NCBI RefSeq assembly: GCF_004348725.1
Contig: NZ_SMKR01000070.1
Span: forward strand, 1-34,876
From: Kribbella turkmenica
Lineage (GTDB): Bacteria > Actinomycetota > Actinomycetes > Propionibacteriales > Kribbellaceae
Length of the DNA stretch: 34,876 bases
Direction of reading: 5' to 3'
The notes beneath the pieces are model-generated. The model was given only the letters and a program-made list of their open reading frames with translations, was not told the DNA's origin and did not search any database. This document shows, in pieces, positions 21,962 through 30,036 of this stretch. The position numbers were made by a program, and so were the translations under genes. Numbering within the stretch: the first letter of the stretch is position 1; every line of letters starts with the position of its first letter.

Positions 21962-23160
21962 CCGATCCTCCCCGAGGTCACCGGAGACACGATCCGGCGG
22001 TAGACGTCCTCCGTCGCCGCGGCCACTGTGGGCCACGTGTACTTCGCAAGCACCCGAGCGTGTCCGGCGCGGCCGAGAGCCTCTCGGCGGGCCGGGTCCG
22101 CCAGCAGTTCCCGCAGTACGACGGCCAGCCGCACCGGATCCCGTGGTGGCACGTGGATCCCGGTGACGCCGTCGACCACGGTGTCCACCAGACCGCCGAC
22201 GGCCGAGGCGACGACCGGCCGTCCGCAGGCCATCGCCTCCAGCGGCACGATCCCGAACGGCTCGTACCACGGTGTGCAGGCGACCACGTCGGCCGACCGC
22301 AGCAACGCGGGTACCTCCGTCCTCCTGACCGGACCGATCAGCGAGACGCGGTCGGCCACGCCGGCCTGCTCGGCGAGGGCTCGCAACCGGACGACCTCCG
22401 GGTCGGCGTCGAAGCCGGTCGACGGACCGCCGGCCACGACGAGTTCGGCGCCGGCGACGTGGGCGAGGGCGGCGATGACTGTGTCCACACCTTTGCGCTC
22501 GACCAGCCTGCCCAGCGAGAGGATCCGGCCGCGGCCGCCGTGCCGGCGCCGCTCGGCCGGTGGGCCGGGTGGGAACGCGTCGACGCCGCACGGGACGACG
22601 TGCATGACCTCGGGCCGCGCGCCCAGCGCCAGAAGCTCGCGCACCTCGTCGGTCGCGGTGGCGATCACGGCGTCGGACCGCAGGGCGAGCGAGGTCTCGA
22701 TGTCCACCCGGTCGTCCGGGCTCGGGTCATGGCTGCCTTGGTGACGGCGCTTGACCACACCGAGGGCATGGAAGGTCTGGGCGCTCGGCAGCGGCATCCG
22801 TCGGCGGGCCTGGACGGACGCGACGCCGGACATCCAGAAGTGCGCGTGGACGACGTCCGGTGGCCGGTCCGCCCAGTAGACCGTCAGCCAGTCGCCGAAC
22901 GCGGGCATATAGGGCTGCAGTTCGTCCTTCGCGATCGGCCGCGGTGGTCCGGCGGGCACGTGGATCACATCGACGCCCGGGCCGAGGCACATCCGTTCCG
23001 GCGTGCCGTGATGGTCGCGCCGGGTGTAGACGTCGACCGTGTGGCCGCGCTCGGCCAGCGCCAGCGACAGTGACGCGACGTGGACGTTCTGGCCGCCGGC
23101 GTCGGCCCCACCCAGGACTGCCAGCGGACTCGCGTGCTCGGAGATCATCGCGATCCTCAT
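21958..23160 (-). CDS. Family 4 glycosyltransferase
   Basis: A 400-residue GT-B retaining glycosyltransferase. The N-terminus has MRIAMISEHASPL and GGADAGGQNVHV, the loop seen in MshA and sucrose-phosphate-synthase-like enzymes. The donor domain carries ILSLGRLVERKGVDTVI, CTPWYEPFGIVPLEAMACG (the EX7E motif) and GTG-type loops. It transfers a sugar from an NDP-sugar to the growing glycan at the inner membrane face. ATG 23160 overlaps the upstream gene stop by 4 bases; longer frames lie inside that gene and were refused. The acceptor is unknown. Confidence 0.88.
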   Translation of the reverse strand: MRIAMISEHASPLAVLGGADAGGQNVHVASLSLALAERGHTVDVYTRRDHHGTPERMCLGPGVDVIHVPAGPPRPIAKDELQPYMPAFGDWLTVYWADRPPDVVHAHFWMSGVASVQARRRMPLPSAQTFHALGVVKRRHQGSHDPSPDDRVDIETSLALRSDAVIATATDEVRELLALGARPEVMHVVPCGVDAFPPGPPAERRRHGGRGRILSLGRLVERKGVDTVIAALAHVAGAELVVAGGPSTGFDADPEVVRLRALAEQAGVADRVSLIGPVRRTEVPALLRSADVVACTPWYEPFGIVPLEAMACGRPVVASAVGGLVDTVVDGVTGIHVPPRDPVRLAVVLRELLADPARREALGRAGHARVLAKYTWPTVAAATEDVYRRIVSPVTSGRIG

Positions 23161-24116
23161 CGGCACACCTCCTTCAGGATCCGGTTCCATTCGTCGAGAA
23201 ATCTGGGCAGCCCGAAGTGGTCGAGGGCGTGCAGCCGGGCGGCGAGGCCGACGTCGCGGGCCTCGGCCCGGTCGGACTGCCAGCGCAGGGCGGTCCGTGC
23301 CAGGACGTCGGGGTCGGAGCTGACGACGCCGGCCTGTGCAGGCACTGACTCGGGCGCCGCGGTCGAGGCGATCACGAGGACCGGACAGCCCAGCGTCATC
23401 GCCTCGACGAGGGACAGCCCGAGGCTCGTCCACCGGCAGCTGTGCAGGTAGGCGAGGTGGTTCGCGGTCCTGGCGTGCAGCTCCTTCTGGGACAGGTCGT
23501 CGGTGGCCGCGAGCCCTGGGCCGAAGCGGCCCGCGAGCTGGTCGGCGCCCATTCCGTAGACCCCGACCGGCACGTACTGCGAGATCCGCTGCACCAGGTC
23601 GAGTCCGGCGACCCGCCAGCGCCGGACCGGTTCGTTGACGGCGACGGCGAGCGAGTCGAGCCGGCCGGTGTACTGATAGCCGTAGTCGGGCACACCGTGC
23701 TCGATCACGACCGTCGGTGCCAGTCCGTTGTCCCAGGCCATCGCGTTGAACTGGGTGACGTGCACGATCGGTATGTCTGCCCGGGCGGCCAGCGGATGGA
23801 TCCATTCGTCGACATCCCCGCGGGGCGTGTTGTGCTCGACGTACACCGCGGGCACCCCGTGCCGGCCGAGCGCGCGACCCGACCAGCGCTGGAACAGTTG
23901 GAGCTCGCTCAGGCGTTGCAGCACGACGACGTCGATGTCCTCGTCGGCCAGCTCGGCCGGCCGGACCTCCCGCACGGCCGACGGCCACTCGTAGGTCAGA
24001 GCACGGCCGCGGCCGTCGGGTCCGCGGTCCGGGAGAACCGGCACCAGGTAGTCGTGGTCACCCTGGACGAACGACGTCATCCAGGACGCGTGCACGTGCC
24101 AGGCCAGGATCTTCAC
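23157..24116 (-). CDS. Glycosyltransferase, GT-B type
   Basis: A 319-residue protein beginning VKILAWHVHASWMTSFVQGD and carrying VVVLQRLSELQLFQRW, VYVEHNTPRGDVDEW, PTVVIEHGVPDYGYQYTG and a C-terminal donor segment SLGLSLVEAMTLGCPVLVIA, with an EX-E-like LVEAM motif. This is a divergent GT-B glycosyltransferase, related to families 1/4. GTG 24116 overlaps the GT9 stop by 4 bases. One of four or five transferases in the operon, so the glycan probably has at least that many linkages. The sugar it transfers is unknown. Confidence 0.8.
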   Translation of the reverse strand: MKILAWHVHASWMTSFVQGDHDYLVPVLPDRGPDGRGRALTYEWPSAVREVRPAELADEDIDVVVLQRLSELQLFQRWSGRALGRHGVPAVYVEHNTPRGDVDEWIHPLAARADIPIVHVTQFNAMAWDNGLAPTVVIEHGVPDYGYQYTGRLDSLAVAVNEPVRRWRVAGLDLVQRISQYVPVGVYGMGADQLAGRFGPGLAATDDLSQKELHARTANHLAYLHSCRWTSLGLSLVEAMTLGCPVLVIASTAAPESVPAQAGVVSSDPDVLARTALRWQSDRAEARDVGLAARLHALDHFGLPRFLDEWNRILKEVCR

Positions 24117-25105
24117 GCGACCTCCTCGAGGAGTTTGTGCACCGCGATCACCGCTTCCTCGATCGCGACACCGTTCAGGCAGGGGTGACCGGGGATCGGG
24201 CACTCGCGCGCGCGGGTGTCACGGCAAGGAGCCTGCTGGTCGCCGAGCAGGATCGCCGGCACCCGCCAGGGCGCCCAGCGGTCGGGCGGCACCACCGGGG
24301 CGAACAGCGAGACGACCGGTGTGCCGACCGCCGCGGCGAGGTGGGCCGGGCCGGTGTTGCCCACGACGGCACAGTCGGCGCCGTCGAGCAGCGCGGCCAG
24401 CTCGGCGTACCGCGTCGTCCCGCCGCGGTCGATACCGTTGTCTCCGGCAACGAACCGGGTGAGCTCGCGTTCCGCCGGTGATCCGGTGACGAGCACGCGA
24501 TGGCCGGCGCCGGTGAGCGCGGTGACGAGAGCACGGAACCAGTCCGGGCTCGCCGTACGGGCGGGGACCGAGGCGCCCGGGTGGACGACGACGTACGCGT
24601 GCTGTGCGGGCGGCCGGACCTGCCGCACGCGCAGGGATCCGTCGTCGCCGGGCGGCAGGTCGTAACCGGCGGCACGGACGAGGTCCAGGTTGCGTTCGAC
24701 CTCGTGCCCCGGCCGCGGCCGGTGCCGCAGATCCAGCAGCGATCCCGGGTAGTCCACGCAGTTGGCCGCGAGGTACTTCAGTCCGGCGAGCCGTAGGACG
24801 AGGGCCAGCGGCAGCGGGCTCTGGTGGTACGACGTCAGGATGAATCCGGCCCCGAACTGTTCGAGCGCGAGCGCGTCGATCAGCGTGTCCACCGAGCGCC
24901 GCTCGACCGGGGGTGGTGAGAACCCGGTCCACGGACAGGGCCAGGTCAGCACGTTGCGGACCCCCGGCAGCAGGCGCGCGGCCTGTTCACCGCTGGGTGC
25001 GACCAGGAGTGTCACCCGGTCCCGCGCCGCGATGGCCCGGACTGCCGGGCCCGCCAGGAGTACGTCGCCGTCGTTGTCCATTCTGGCGACCAGGACGCTC
25101 CTCAT
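24113..25105 (-). CDS. Family 9 glycosyltransferase (heptosyltransferase-like)
   Basis: A 330-residue GT9 enzyme, starting MRSVLVARMDNDGDVLLAGP, the characteristic opening of WaaC/WaaF-type heptosyltransferases. VVVHPGASVPART, VLVTGSPAERELT and VVGNTGPAHLAAAVGTPVVSLF form the donor-binding domain. A late cysteine-containing segment (CRDTRARECPIPGHPCLNG) resembles that of GT9 relatives. ATG 25105 overlaps the GT2-GmhB stop. Two GT9 enzymes in one operon with ADP-heptose genes argue for two heptose additions, or one heptose and one unrelated sugar. Confidence 0.87.
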   Translation of the reverse strand: MRSVLVARMDNDGDVLLAGPAVRAIAARDRVTLLVAPSGEQAARLLPGVRNVLTWPCPWTGFSPPPVERRSVDTLIDALALEQFGAGFILTSYHQSPLPLALVLRLAGLKYLAANCVDYPGSLLDLRHRPRPGHEVERNLDLVRAAGYDLPPGDDGSLRVRQVRPPAQHAYVVVHPGASVPARTASPDWFRALVTALTGAGHRVLVTGSPAERELTRFVAGDNGIDRGGTTRYAELAALLDGADCAVVGNTGPAHLAAAVGTPVVSLFAPVVPPDRWAPWRVPAILLGDQQAPCRDTRARECPIPGHPCLNGVAIEEAVIAVHKLLEEVA

Positions 25106-26556
25106 CGCAGCCCCTTCAGGACCTGGTCCACGGCGGTCCGCAGGTCGGGTGCGGTGACCCGGGCGGCGAGAATCTCCTCCGGCCGGGTCCGGTCGTTGGG
25201 CACCAGGATCGACCGGGCCCCCGCGGCGTCTGCGGCGCCCAGGTCGGCGGCGATGTCGCCGATCACCACGATCTGCCGCGGCGGCACGCCGAGACTGCGG
25301 GCGGCCGAGCGGATCAGTCCGTCGGCGGGCTTGCGGCAGCCGCACCCGTCCTCCACCGTGTGCGGACACACCTGCCAGGTGTCGAACGGACCGACCAGGT
25401 GGTCGATCCGGTCGTTCACCGCGCAGACCTGGTCCGCGGTCGCGAGGCCACGGCCGATCGCCGACTGATTGGTGACGACACCGACCCGCAGACCCGCCGA
25501 GCGAAGCCGCTCGACGGCGGTCGCGGCGTCGTCGACCGGAGTGACCTTCTCCGGATCGCCGTTGTACGGGACGTCGTGCACGAGCGTGCCGTCCCGGTCG
25601 AACAGGACCGCCCGGACCGGCTCCGGCCAAGCCTGGCTGCCGCGGAACCGCCACCATCCGGCGATCCGGTGGCCCACTGCCGCGAACGGAATCAGCCACG
25701 AGGTGGCGGCCATCCGCCCCGTCTCACGGGGAGTTCGTGGACCGGCCGCGATCCGGCGAATCGCGAACTCGGCGTACAGGACGAGCCAGAGGGCCAGCCC
25801 CGGACGGCGGTATCGGCTCAATGCGAGGACGGCCGCGCAGACCGTGGCCACATGGTGGGGGAACCGGCCCGGTGGACACTCGGTGCGCGCACGCCATCGG
25901 CGGCCGTGGAGTGCTCGCATCAGTGCGTCGTCGGCGTTGCCTCGCTGCACGCGGACACTGATCCAGAAGTCGGCCGGGCGCACCGGGTGGACGATGTGCC
26001 GCTCGCCGCGGACCAGTCGCCAGCCGTCGTCGCGAACCCGACGGGCCAGGTCGGCGTCCTCGCGGTACGCGCGCCGGAACCGCTCGTCGAATCCGTCGAC
26101 CGCGTGGAGCGCGAGCGTCCGGTAGGCCATGTCCGCCGTTGCCCAGTGCGCGGTGCGGAGCCCCGCCGTACTGCGCTCCCAGTCGGTCGGCCGTCGCCCC
26201 TGCGGATCAGGGACCCGGATTTTCGCTTGGACACCCGCCACCTCGGGCCCGGCCGCGGCCAGATCGGCCAGCAGCTTCGCCGACCAGCTGTCGGGAAGCC
26301 GTACGTCGTCGTCGAGGAACACCACCCACTCGGTGCCGGCGGTCTTCCAGCCGACGTTGCGGGCGGCCGCCGGACCGCGGCCGCCGCTCGAGCGAACGGT
26401 GATCGGGAGGTCCACCGCAACGGGTGCGAGCGCGTCCGGGCCGTCGTTGACCAGGACCACCTGGTCGGGCCGATGGAGCTGCGCCGCGAGGTCGGCCAGC
26501 AGATCGGTCAGGGAAGAACGTCCCAGCGTGGGAACGACGACGGTCCAACTCGTCAT
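25102..26556 (-). CDS. Fusion of family 2 glycosyltransferase and GmhB-type heptose bisphosphate phosphatase
   Basis: A 484-residue two-domain protein. Residues 1 to about 240 are a GT2 (GT-A) domain: VVVPTLGRSSL, VVLVNDGPD, GGRGPAAARNVGW and the metal motif VVFLDDDV. A hydrophobic, basic linker with one or two membrane-associated segments (about 245-300) follows. Residues about 314-484 are a HAD-IIIA phosphatase: nucleophile Asp320 and Asp322 in LFDRDGTL, VVTNQSAIGRG, and the GmhB zinc site Cys397-His399-Cys405-Cys407. GmhB removes the 7-phosphate from heptose 1,7-bisphosphate, the step between the two HldE reactions. No separate gmhB is in the operon, so this domain is likely to fill the gap. 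ATG 26556 overlaps the carbamoyltransferase stop. Confidence 0.87.
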   Translation of the reverse strand: MTSWTVVVPTLGRSSLTDLLADLAAQLHRPDQVVLVNDGPDALAPVAVDLPITVRSSGGRGPAAARNVGWKTAGTEWVVFLDDDVRLPDSWSAKLLADLAAAGPEVAGVQAKIRVPDPQGRRPTDWERSTAGLRTAHWATADMAYRTLALHAVDGFDERFRRAYREDADLARRVRDDGWRLVRGERHIVHPVRPADFWISVRVQRGNADDALMRALHGRRWRARTECPPGRFPHHVATVCAAVLALSRYRRPGLALWLVLYAEFAIRRIAAGPRTPRETGRMAATSWLIPFAAVGHRIAGWWRFRGSQAWPEPVRAVLFDRDGTLVHDVPYNGDPEKVTPVDDAATAVERLRSAGLRVGVVTNQSAIGRGLATADQVCAVNDRIDHLVGPFDTWQVCPHTVEDGCGCRKPADGLIRSAARSLGVPPRQIVVIGDIAADLGAADAAGARSILVPNDRTRPEEILAARVTAPDLRTAVDQVLKGLR

Positions 26557-28190
26557 CGGAACGACTCCGCGCGGCGGACCACGTGAGGTCCGAGGACGAG
26601 CAGGTCGGCCGGTGTCGAGCCGAACAGTTCGAGGGCGTCCGACGGGCTGTCGACCATCGGCCGGCCGGCGGTGTTCAGGCTGGTGTTGACCAGCACGGGC
26701 AGCCCGGTCCGCCGGTCGAACTCGTGCAGCAACCGGGCGAGCAGAGGTTCGGCCGCCGGGTCGACGGTCTGGATCCGGGCGGTGCCGTCGACGTGCACTA
26801 CGGCGGGGATCCGTTCCCGCCAGGTGGCGACGACGTCGTGGACGAACAACATGTACGGGCTGGGCAGCGGGCCGTCGAAGATCTCGGCCGCCCGGCCGGC
26901 GAGGACCAGCGGCGCGATCGGCCGGAACTGCTCGCGTCCCTTGATGTCGTTCAGCCGCTCGAGATTGCGTGGGTCGCCAGGGTGCGCGAGCAAGGACCGG
27001 TGCCCGAGGGCGCGCGGTCCGTACTCCGACCGGCCCTGGAACCAGGCGACGACCGCGTTGCCGGCCAAGGCCTCGGCGACCGTCGCCGCGAGGTCCCGCG
27101 GTGTCTCGAACGGCAGTCCCGCCCGCGCCAGCCGGGCGCCGAGCTCGTCGTCGGTCCAGCCCCGGCCGAGCGCGGCGGTCGTCATCGGCATCGGCGCACG
27201 GCCGGCGCCGGCGCTCAGGTGGAGCGCCGCGCCCAGCGAGGTTCCGGCGTCACCGGCGGCCGGCTGGACCCAGATCTCGTCGTACGGTCCGCGCCGGGCG
27301 AGCATGGAGTTGGCGACGCAGTTCAGTGCCGTGCCGCCGGCCATCGTCAGGTTCCTGGCGCCGCTGCGGTCGTGCAACCAGCGAGCGAGGTCGAGCAGAA
27401 CCTCCTCGAGTCGCTGCTGCGCGCTGCAGGCGAGGTCGGCGTGCGCGTCGCCGAGTGAGTCGCCTTTGCGGACCTTGGGCGCATACGCCTCCCAGTCCAC
27501 CGGGTCGGTGACGAACCCGCCGTCACCGGTCGCCCGGACGAGTTCGCGGAAGTCATCCAGGTGCCGCGGTTTGCCGTACGACGCCAGCGCCATCACCTTG
27601 TACTCGTCGCTGGAGCGGAGGAAGCCGAGGTGCTCGGTCAGGTCCTCGTAGAGCAGACCGAGTGAATGCGGGAGTTCCTGGGCGGCGAAGACCTCGAGGT
27701 CGGGGCCGGTGTAGCGACCGGCCAGGTGCGACGCGCGCTCGCCTCGGCCGTCGAGCACCAGGCAGGCGCTGTCCCGGAACGGCGCGGCCAGGCCGGCCGA
27801 CGCCGCGTGGGCCACGTGATGCTGAACGAACCGGACCTTGTCCGGGTCGAGACCGGGCAGGGACGCGGCCAGGAACCTGGGCGCCCGGCGGGCGTAGTCC
27901 GTGCGGACCGCGTCGCCGGGGTCGCTGACGCCGAGGCCGGCCAGGTCGACGCACAACGCGGGGTCGAACGAATAGCCGACGAGGTCGAGGTCCTGCGGCC
28001 GGATCCCACCCTGGTCGAGACACCAGCGCATCGCCTGCTCGGGCAACTCCCAGGCCGACCAGGGCACAGGCCGCTTGCCGTGCTTGCGGCGGCTGAACCG
28101 CTCCTCTTCCGCCGCCGCCACGATCCGGCCGTCCACCACGAGCGCGGCCGACGGGTCGTGGAAGATCGCGTTGACTCCGAGCACTCGCAT
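26553..28190 (-). CDS. NodU/CmcH-family O-carbamoyltransferase
   Basis: A 545-residue enzyme, usual length for the family. It transfers a carbamoyl group from carbamoyl phosphate, through an adenylate, to a sugar or antibiotic hydroxyl. Landmarks are VNAIFHDPSAALVVDG, EEERFSRRKHGKR, the metal/nucleotide histidines in HHVAHAASA (124, 125, 128), MAGGTALNCVANS, WFQGRSEYGPRALGHRS and VNTSLN. ATG 28190 follows GGGGAGG ten bases upstream. First gene of the nine-gene operon, with a SigB-type promoter candidate at 28229-28253. It presumably decorates the heptose-containing glycan, as carbamoylation does in some LPS cores and in Nod factors. Confidence 0.9.
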   Translation of the reverse strand: MRVLGVNAIFHDPSAALVVDGRIVAAAEEERFSRRKHGKRPVPWSAWELPEQAMRWCLDQGGIRPQDLDLVGYSFDPALCVDLAGLGVSDPGDAVRTDYARRAPRFLAASLPGLDPDKVRFVQHHVAHAASAGLAAPFRDSACLVLDGRGERASHLAGRYTGPDLEVFAAQELPHSLGLLYEDLTEHLGFLRSSDEYKVMALASYGKPRHLDDFRELVRATGDGGFVTDPVDWEAYAPKVRKGDSLGDAHADLACSAQQRLEEVLLDLARWLHDRSGARNLTMAGGTALNCVANSMLARRGPYDEIWVQPAAGDAGTSLGAALHLSAGAGRAPMPMTTAALGRGWTDDELGARLARAGLPFETPRDLAATVAEALAGNAVVAWFQGRSEYGPRALGHRSLLAHPGDPRNLERLNDIKGREQFRPIAPLVLAGRAAEIFDGPLPSPYMLFVHDVVATWRERIPAVVHVDGTARIQTVDPAAEPLLARLLHEFDRRTGLPVLVNTSLNTAGRPMVDSPSDALELFGSTPADLLVLGPHVVRRAESFR

Positions 28191-28228
28191 CCGGCTCGAA
28201 CCTCCCCTTGGTCGACGAGACGGCGGCA

Positions 28229-28253
28229 GTACCCGGTCGAAGTGCTTGTACAC
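28229..28253 (-). promoter_or_regulatory. SigB-type promoter candidate for the heptose operon
   Basis: Minus strand GTGT (28253-28250), 15 bases, GGGTAC (28234-28229), about 39 bases before ATG 28190. The same GTGT and 15-base spacer precede the epimerase gene at 17500. Confidence 0.6.
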
Positions 28254-28368
28254 GGCCAGTAGCGCTGCTCGTCCGGAATCCGGCGGAAATCGGCAGAACC
28301 GCTGCTATGGGTGTCCGCCTGGGTACTGCGGCCCTGGTACCGGCGAGACGAAAGGCGGTGACGATCGG

Positions 28369-28695
28369 ATGGAGCAGCCAGGGATCGGCGGACCGGAGAG
28401 CAACGCGGTCCGGATCCGCGGTGCGGCCGGCGCGTTGTACTCGGCACAGCATCTCCTCGAGGCCGTGGCCCAGCCGTCACTCGACGAGTGGGCCGCCGAC
28501 CTGGACGCGCTGAACCGGGTCATCGCCGCCGCCGAGGCGCTGGCCGTCTGCCTGGCGAACCGGCGGCCCGCGTCCGGAGTCACCGATCAGGACGCGCACC
28601 TGCTCGTCAGTGCTGGCGAGCTGCTGCAGAAGGCGGGCCTGATCCTCGCGGACCAGGTCCGGCGGAGGCCGGGGTCACCGTCGGGCTCGCGGTGA
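28369..28695 (+). CDS. Small helical protein of unknown function
   Basis: A 108-residue soluble protein with a polar N-terminus, a helical core (AAGALYSAQHLLEAVAQPSL, ALNRVIAAAEALAVCLANRR, HLLVSAGELLQKAGLILADQ) and a basic tail. I recognise no domain. It starts at ATG 28369 with AAAGGCGG some distance upstream and ends eight bases before the sigma factor stop on the other strand. Location next to a SigB/SigF-type sigma gene makes a regulator or stress protein possible, but nothing resembles an anti-sigma kinase or STAS antagonist. A GGGTAC lies upstream at 28321 without a fitting -35. Confidence 0.6.
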   Translation: MEQPGIGGPESNAVRIRGAAGALYSAQHLLEAVAQPSLDEWAADLDALNRVIAAAEALAVCLANRRPASGVTDQDAHLLVSAGELLQKAGLILADQVRRRPGSPSGSR

Positions 28696-28703
28696 CCCCG
28701 ACG

Positions 28704-29510
28704 TCAGACCGACAGTGCCAGCCGTAGCTGGACCATGATCCGCCCGAGGAGGCGCGACACCTGCATCTGGCTGACGCCGATCTCGTGACCGATCTCGGCC
28801 TGGGTCCGGTGTTCCAGGAACCGTCGCTGGAAGATCAGCCGGTCGCGGGCGGGCAGGTTGTCGACGACCGGCCGGAGCGACTCGATCTGGTCGATGAGCT
28901 GATAGGTGTCCGCCGGATCCGCGACCTGCTGGCCGCGGGTGATCGACGAGCCGTCGTGCAGCGGAGTGTCCAGCGAGGACGGCGTGAAGCACCCCTGTGC
29001 ACGCTGCGCCTCGATGACCTCCTGCACGTCCAGGCCGAGCGCCTCGGCCAGTTCGTGGGAGCTCGGCCAGCGTCCGAGCCGGGCCGCCAGGGCACCTTCG
29101 ACAGCGCTGATCCGGGTCTGGGTCTCCTGCAGGCGTCGAGGCATCTTGACCGCCCAGGCATGGTCGCGGAAGTGGTGGCGGATGCCACCGCGGATGGTGG
29201 GGACGGCGAAGGACCGGAAGTCGGATCCGTCCACCGGCCGGTAGTTGCGGGCCGCTTTGACCAGGTGCTCGTACGCGACCTGGTCGAGGTCCTCGGCGTC
29301 GACGCCACGCCGGTAGTACCGGCTCGCCAGCGTGCGGGCGAGCGGAACCGACACAACAATCGCTTGATCGAGCAGGTCTTCTCGTCGCGGACCGGATGCT
29401 TCCGCGGCCTCGCGGAGCAGCCTCTCCGCGGTCGCCGCCTGCTCGTTGCGCGTCTCCGTGCACTCCACGACGGCCACGGACGGACGGGGCTGCTGAGTGA
29501 TGAACGACAT
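28704..29510 (-). CDS. SigB/SigF-type RNA polymerase sigma factor
   Basis: A 268-residue sigma factor of the stress/sporulation group. Region 2 spans about 50-120 (RYYRRGVDAEDLDQVAYEHL, then NYRPVDGSDFRSFAVPTIRG and GIRHHFRD). Region 3 is at about 125-200 and region 4 at about 215-268 (LPARDRLIFQRRFLEHRTQA followed by GVSQMQVSRLLGRI, the group hallmark). ATG 29510 is used although the ribosome site GCAGGCGG is weak. Its own GCTT-N15-GGGTAC promoter candidate lies 70 bases upstream, which fits autoregulation. Eight such elements in the window suggest its regulon surrounds it. No anti-sigma gene is adjacent, so activity control must lie elsewhere. Confidence 0.92.
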   Translation of the reverse strand: MSFITQQPRPSVAVVECTETRNEQAATAERLLREAAEASGPRREDLLDQAIVVSVPLARTLASRYYRRGVDAEDLDQVAYEHLVKAARNYRPVDGSDFRSFAVPTIRGGIRHHFRDHAWAVKMPRRLQETQTRISAVEGALAARLGRWPSSHELAEALGLDVQEVIEAQRAQGCFTPSSLDTPLHDGSSITRGQQVADPADTYQLIDQIESLRPVVDNLPARDRLIFQRRFLEHRTQAEIGHEIGVSQMQVSRLLGRIMVQLRLALSV

Positions 29511-29579
29511 CTGAACCGCCTGCGAATTCACTGGCCGGCGAAGGTGGCTGGGGTTGAACCACGGCCGGACCACCCCCGG

Positions 29580-29604
29580 GTACCCAGGCCTATCCGGCTG
29601 AAGC
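29580..29604 (-). promoter_or_regulatory. SigB-type promoter candidate for the sigma factor gene
   Basis: Minus strand GCTT (29604-29601), 15 bases, GGGTAC (29585-29580). This suggests positive autoregulation with a leader of roughly 60 bases. Confidence 0.55.
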
Positions 29605-29657
29605 ATCTGCAGTCGGCCGGTTTCGAGCAGTCGGCGCAGGGGAACCGCCACGCACCG

Positions 29658-29903
29658 ATGAAACCGAACGAACTGGTCTGGAGCGCGCGGGCCGTAGCCC
29701 AGTTGGACGCCGCGTTCTGCCACCGCGCGCCCGCCGAGGCGGCCCGGCTCGTCGACAAGCTGGCGAACCTGCCGTTGACCGGATACGGCCGGCCGGACGA
29801 CGAGGTGATGACGCTGTACTGCCTCGGGTTCCGGGTCGACTACCAATGCGTGGGCGCCGGAACCACGCTCAAGATCCTCGAGGTCCAGCAGCTCCTGCCC
29901 TGA
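29658..29903 (+). CDS. Small RelE/ParE-like protein, tentative
   Basis: An 81-residue protein, MKPNELVWSARAVAQLDAAF onward, with a central LPLTGYGRPDDEVMTLYCLG and a C-terminal hydrophobic strand FRVDYQCVGAGTTLKILEVQ. Helical hairpin followed by beta strands, together with the length, recalls type II toxins of the RelE/ParE fold. The usual C-terminal catalytic Arg/Tyr pair is not evident and no antitoxin gene is adjacent. ATG 29658 is the likely start, with AGGGGAA rather far upstream. It may be a solitary toxin-fold protein or something else. Confidence 0.5.
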   Translation: MKPNELVWSARAVAQLDAAFCHRAPAEAARLVDKLANLPLTGYGRPDDEVMTLYCLGFRVDYQCVGAGTTLKILEVQQLLP

Positions 29904-30036
29904 GTCGGCGCGGCCCGGCACAACGGCCGGCGCCTGTCCCGGCCGGATCGCAACCTTCCGCGCTCCGGCCGCATCGTGACGAGTGAGGGGAATCGCGGCC
30001 GGGGGACCGCGGCGATGCGGAGGGGAGGACACAGTC

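Noticed and set aside
28321-28326. A further GGGTAC before the small gene at 28369
   Set aside because: No GNNT at 14-16 bases upstream, so it was not counted as a SigB-type promoter.
29578-29583. GGGTAC read rightward toward the small gene at 29658
   Set aside because: It is the other strand of a GGGTACCC palindrome and lacks a fitting -35; only the leftward reading fits the model.
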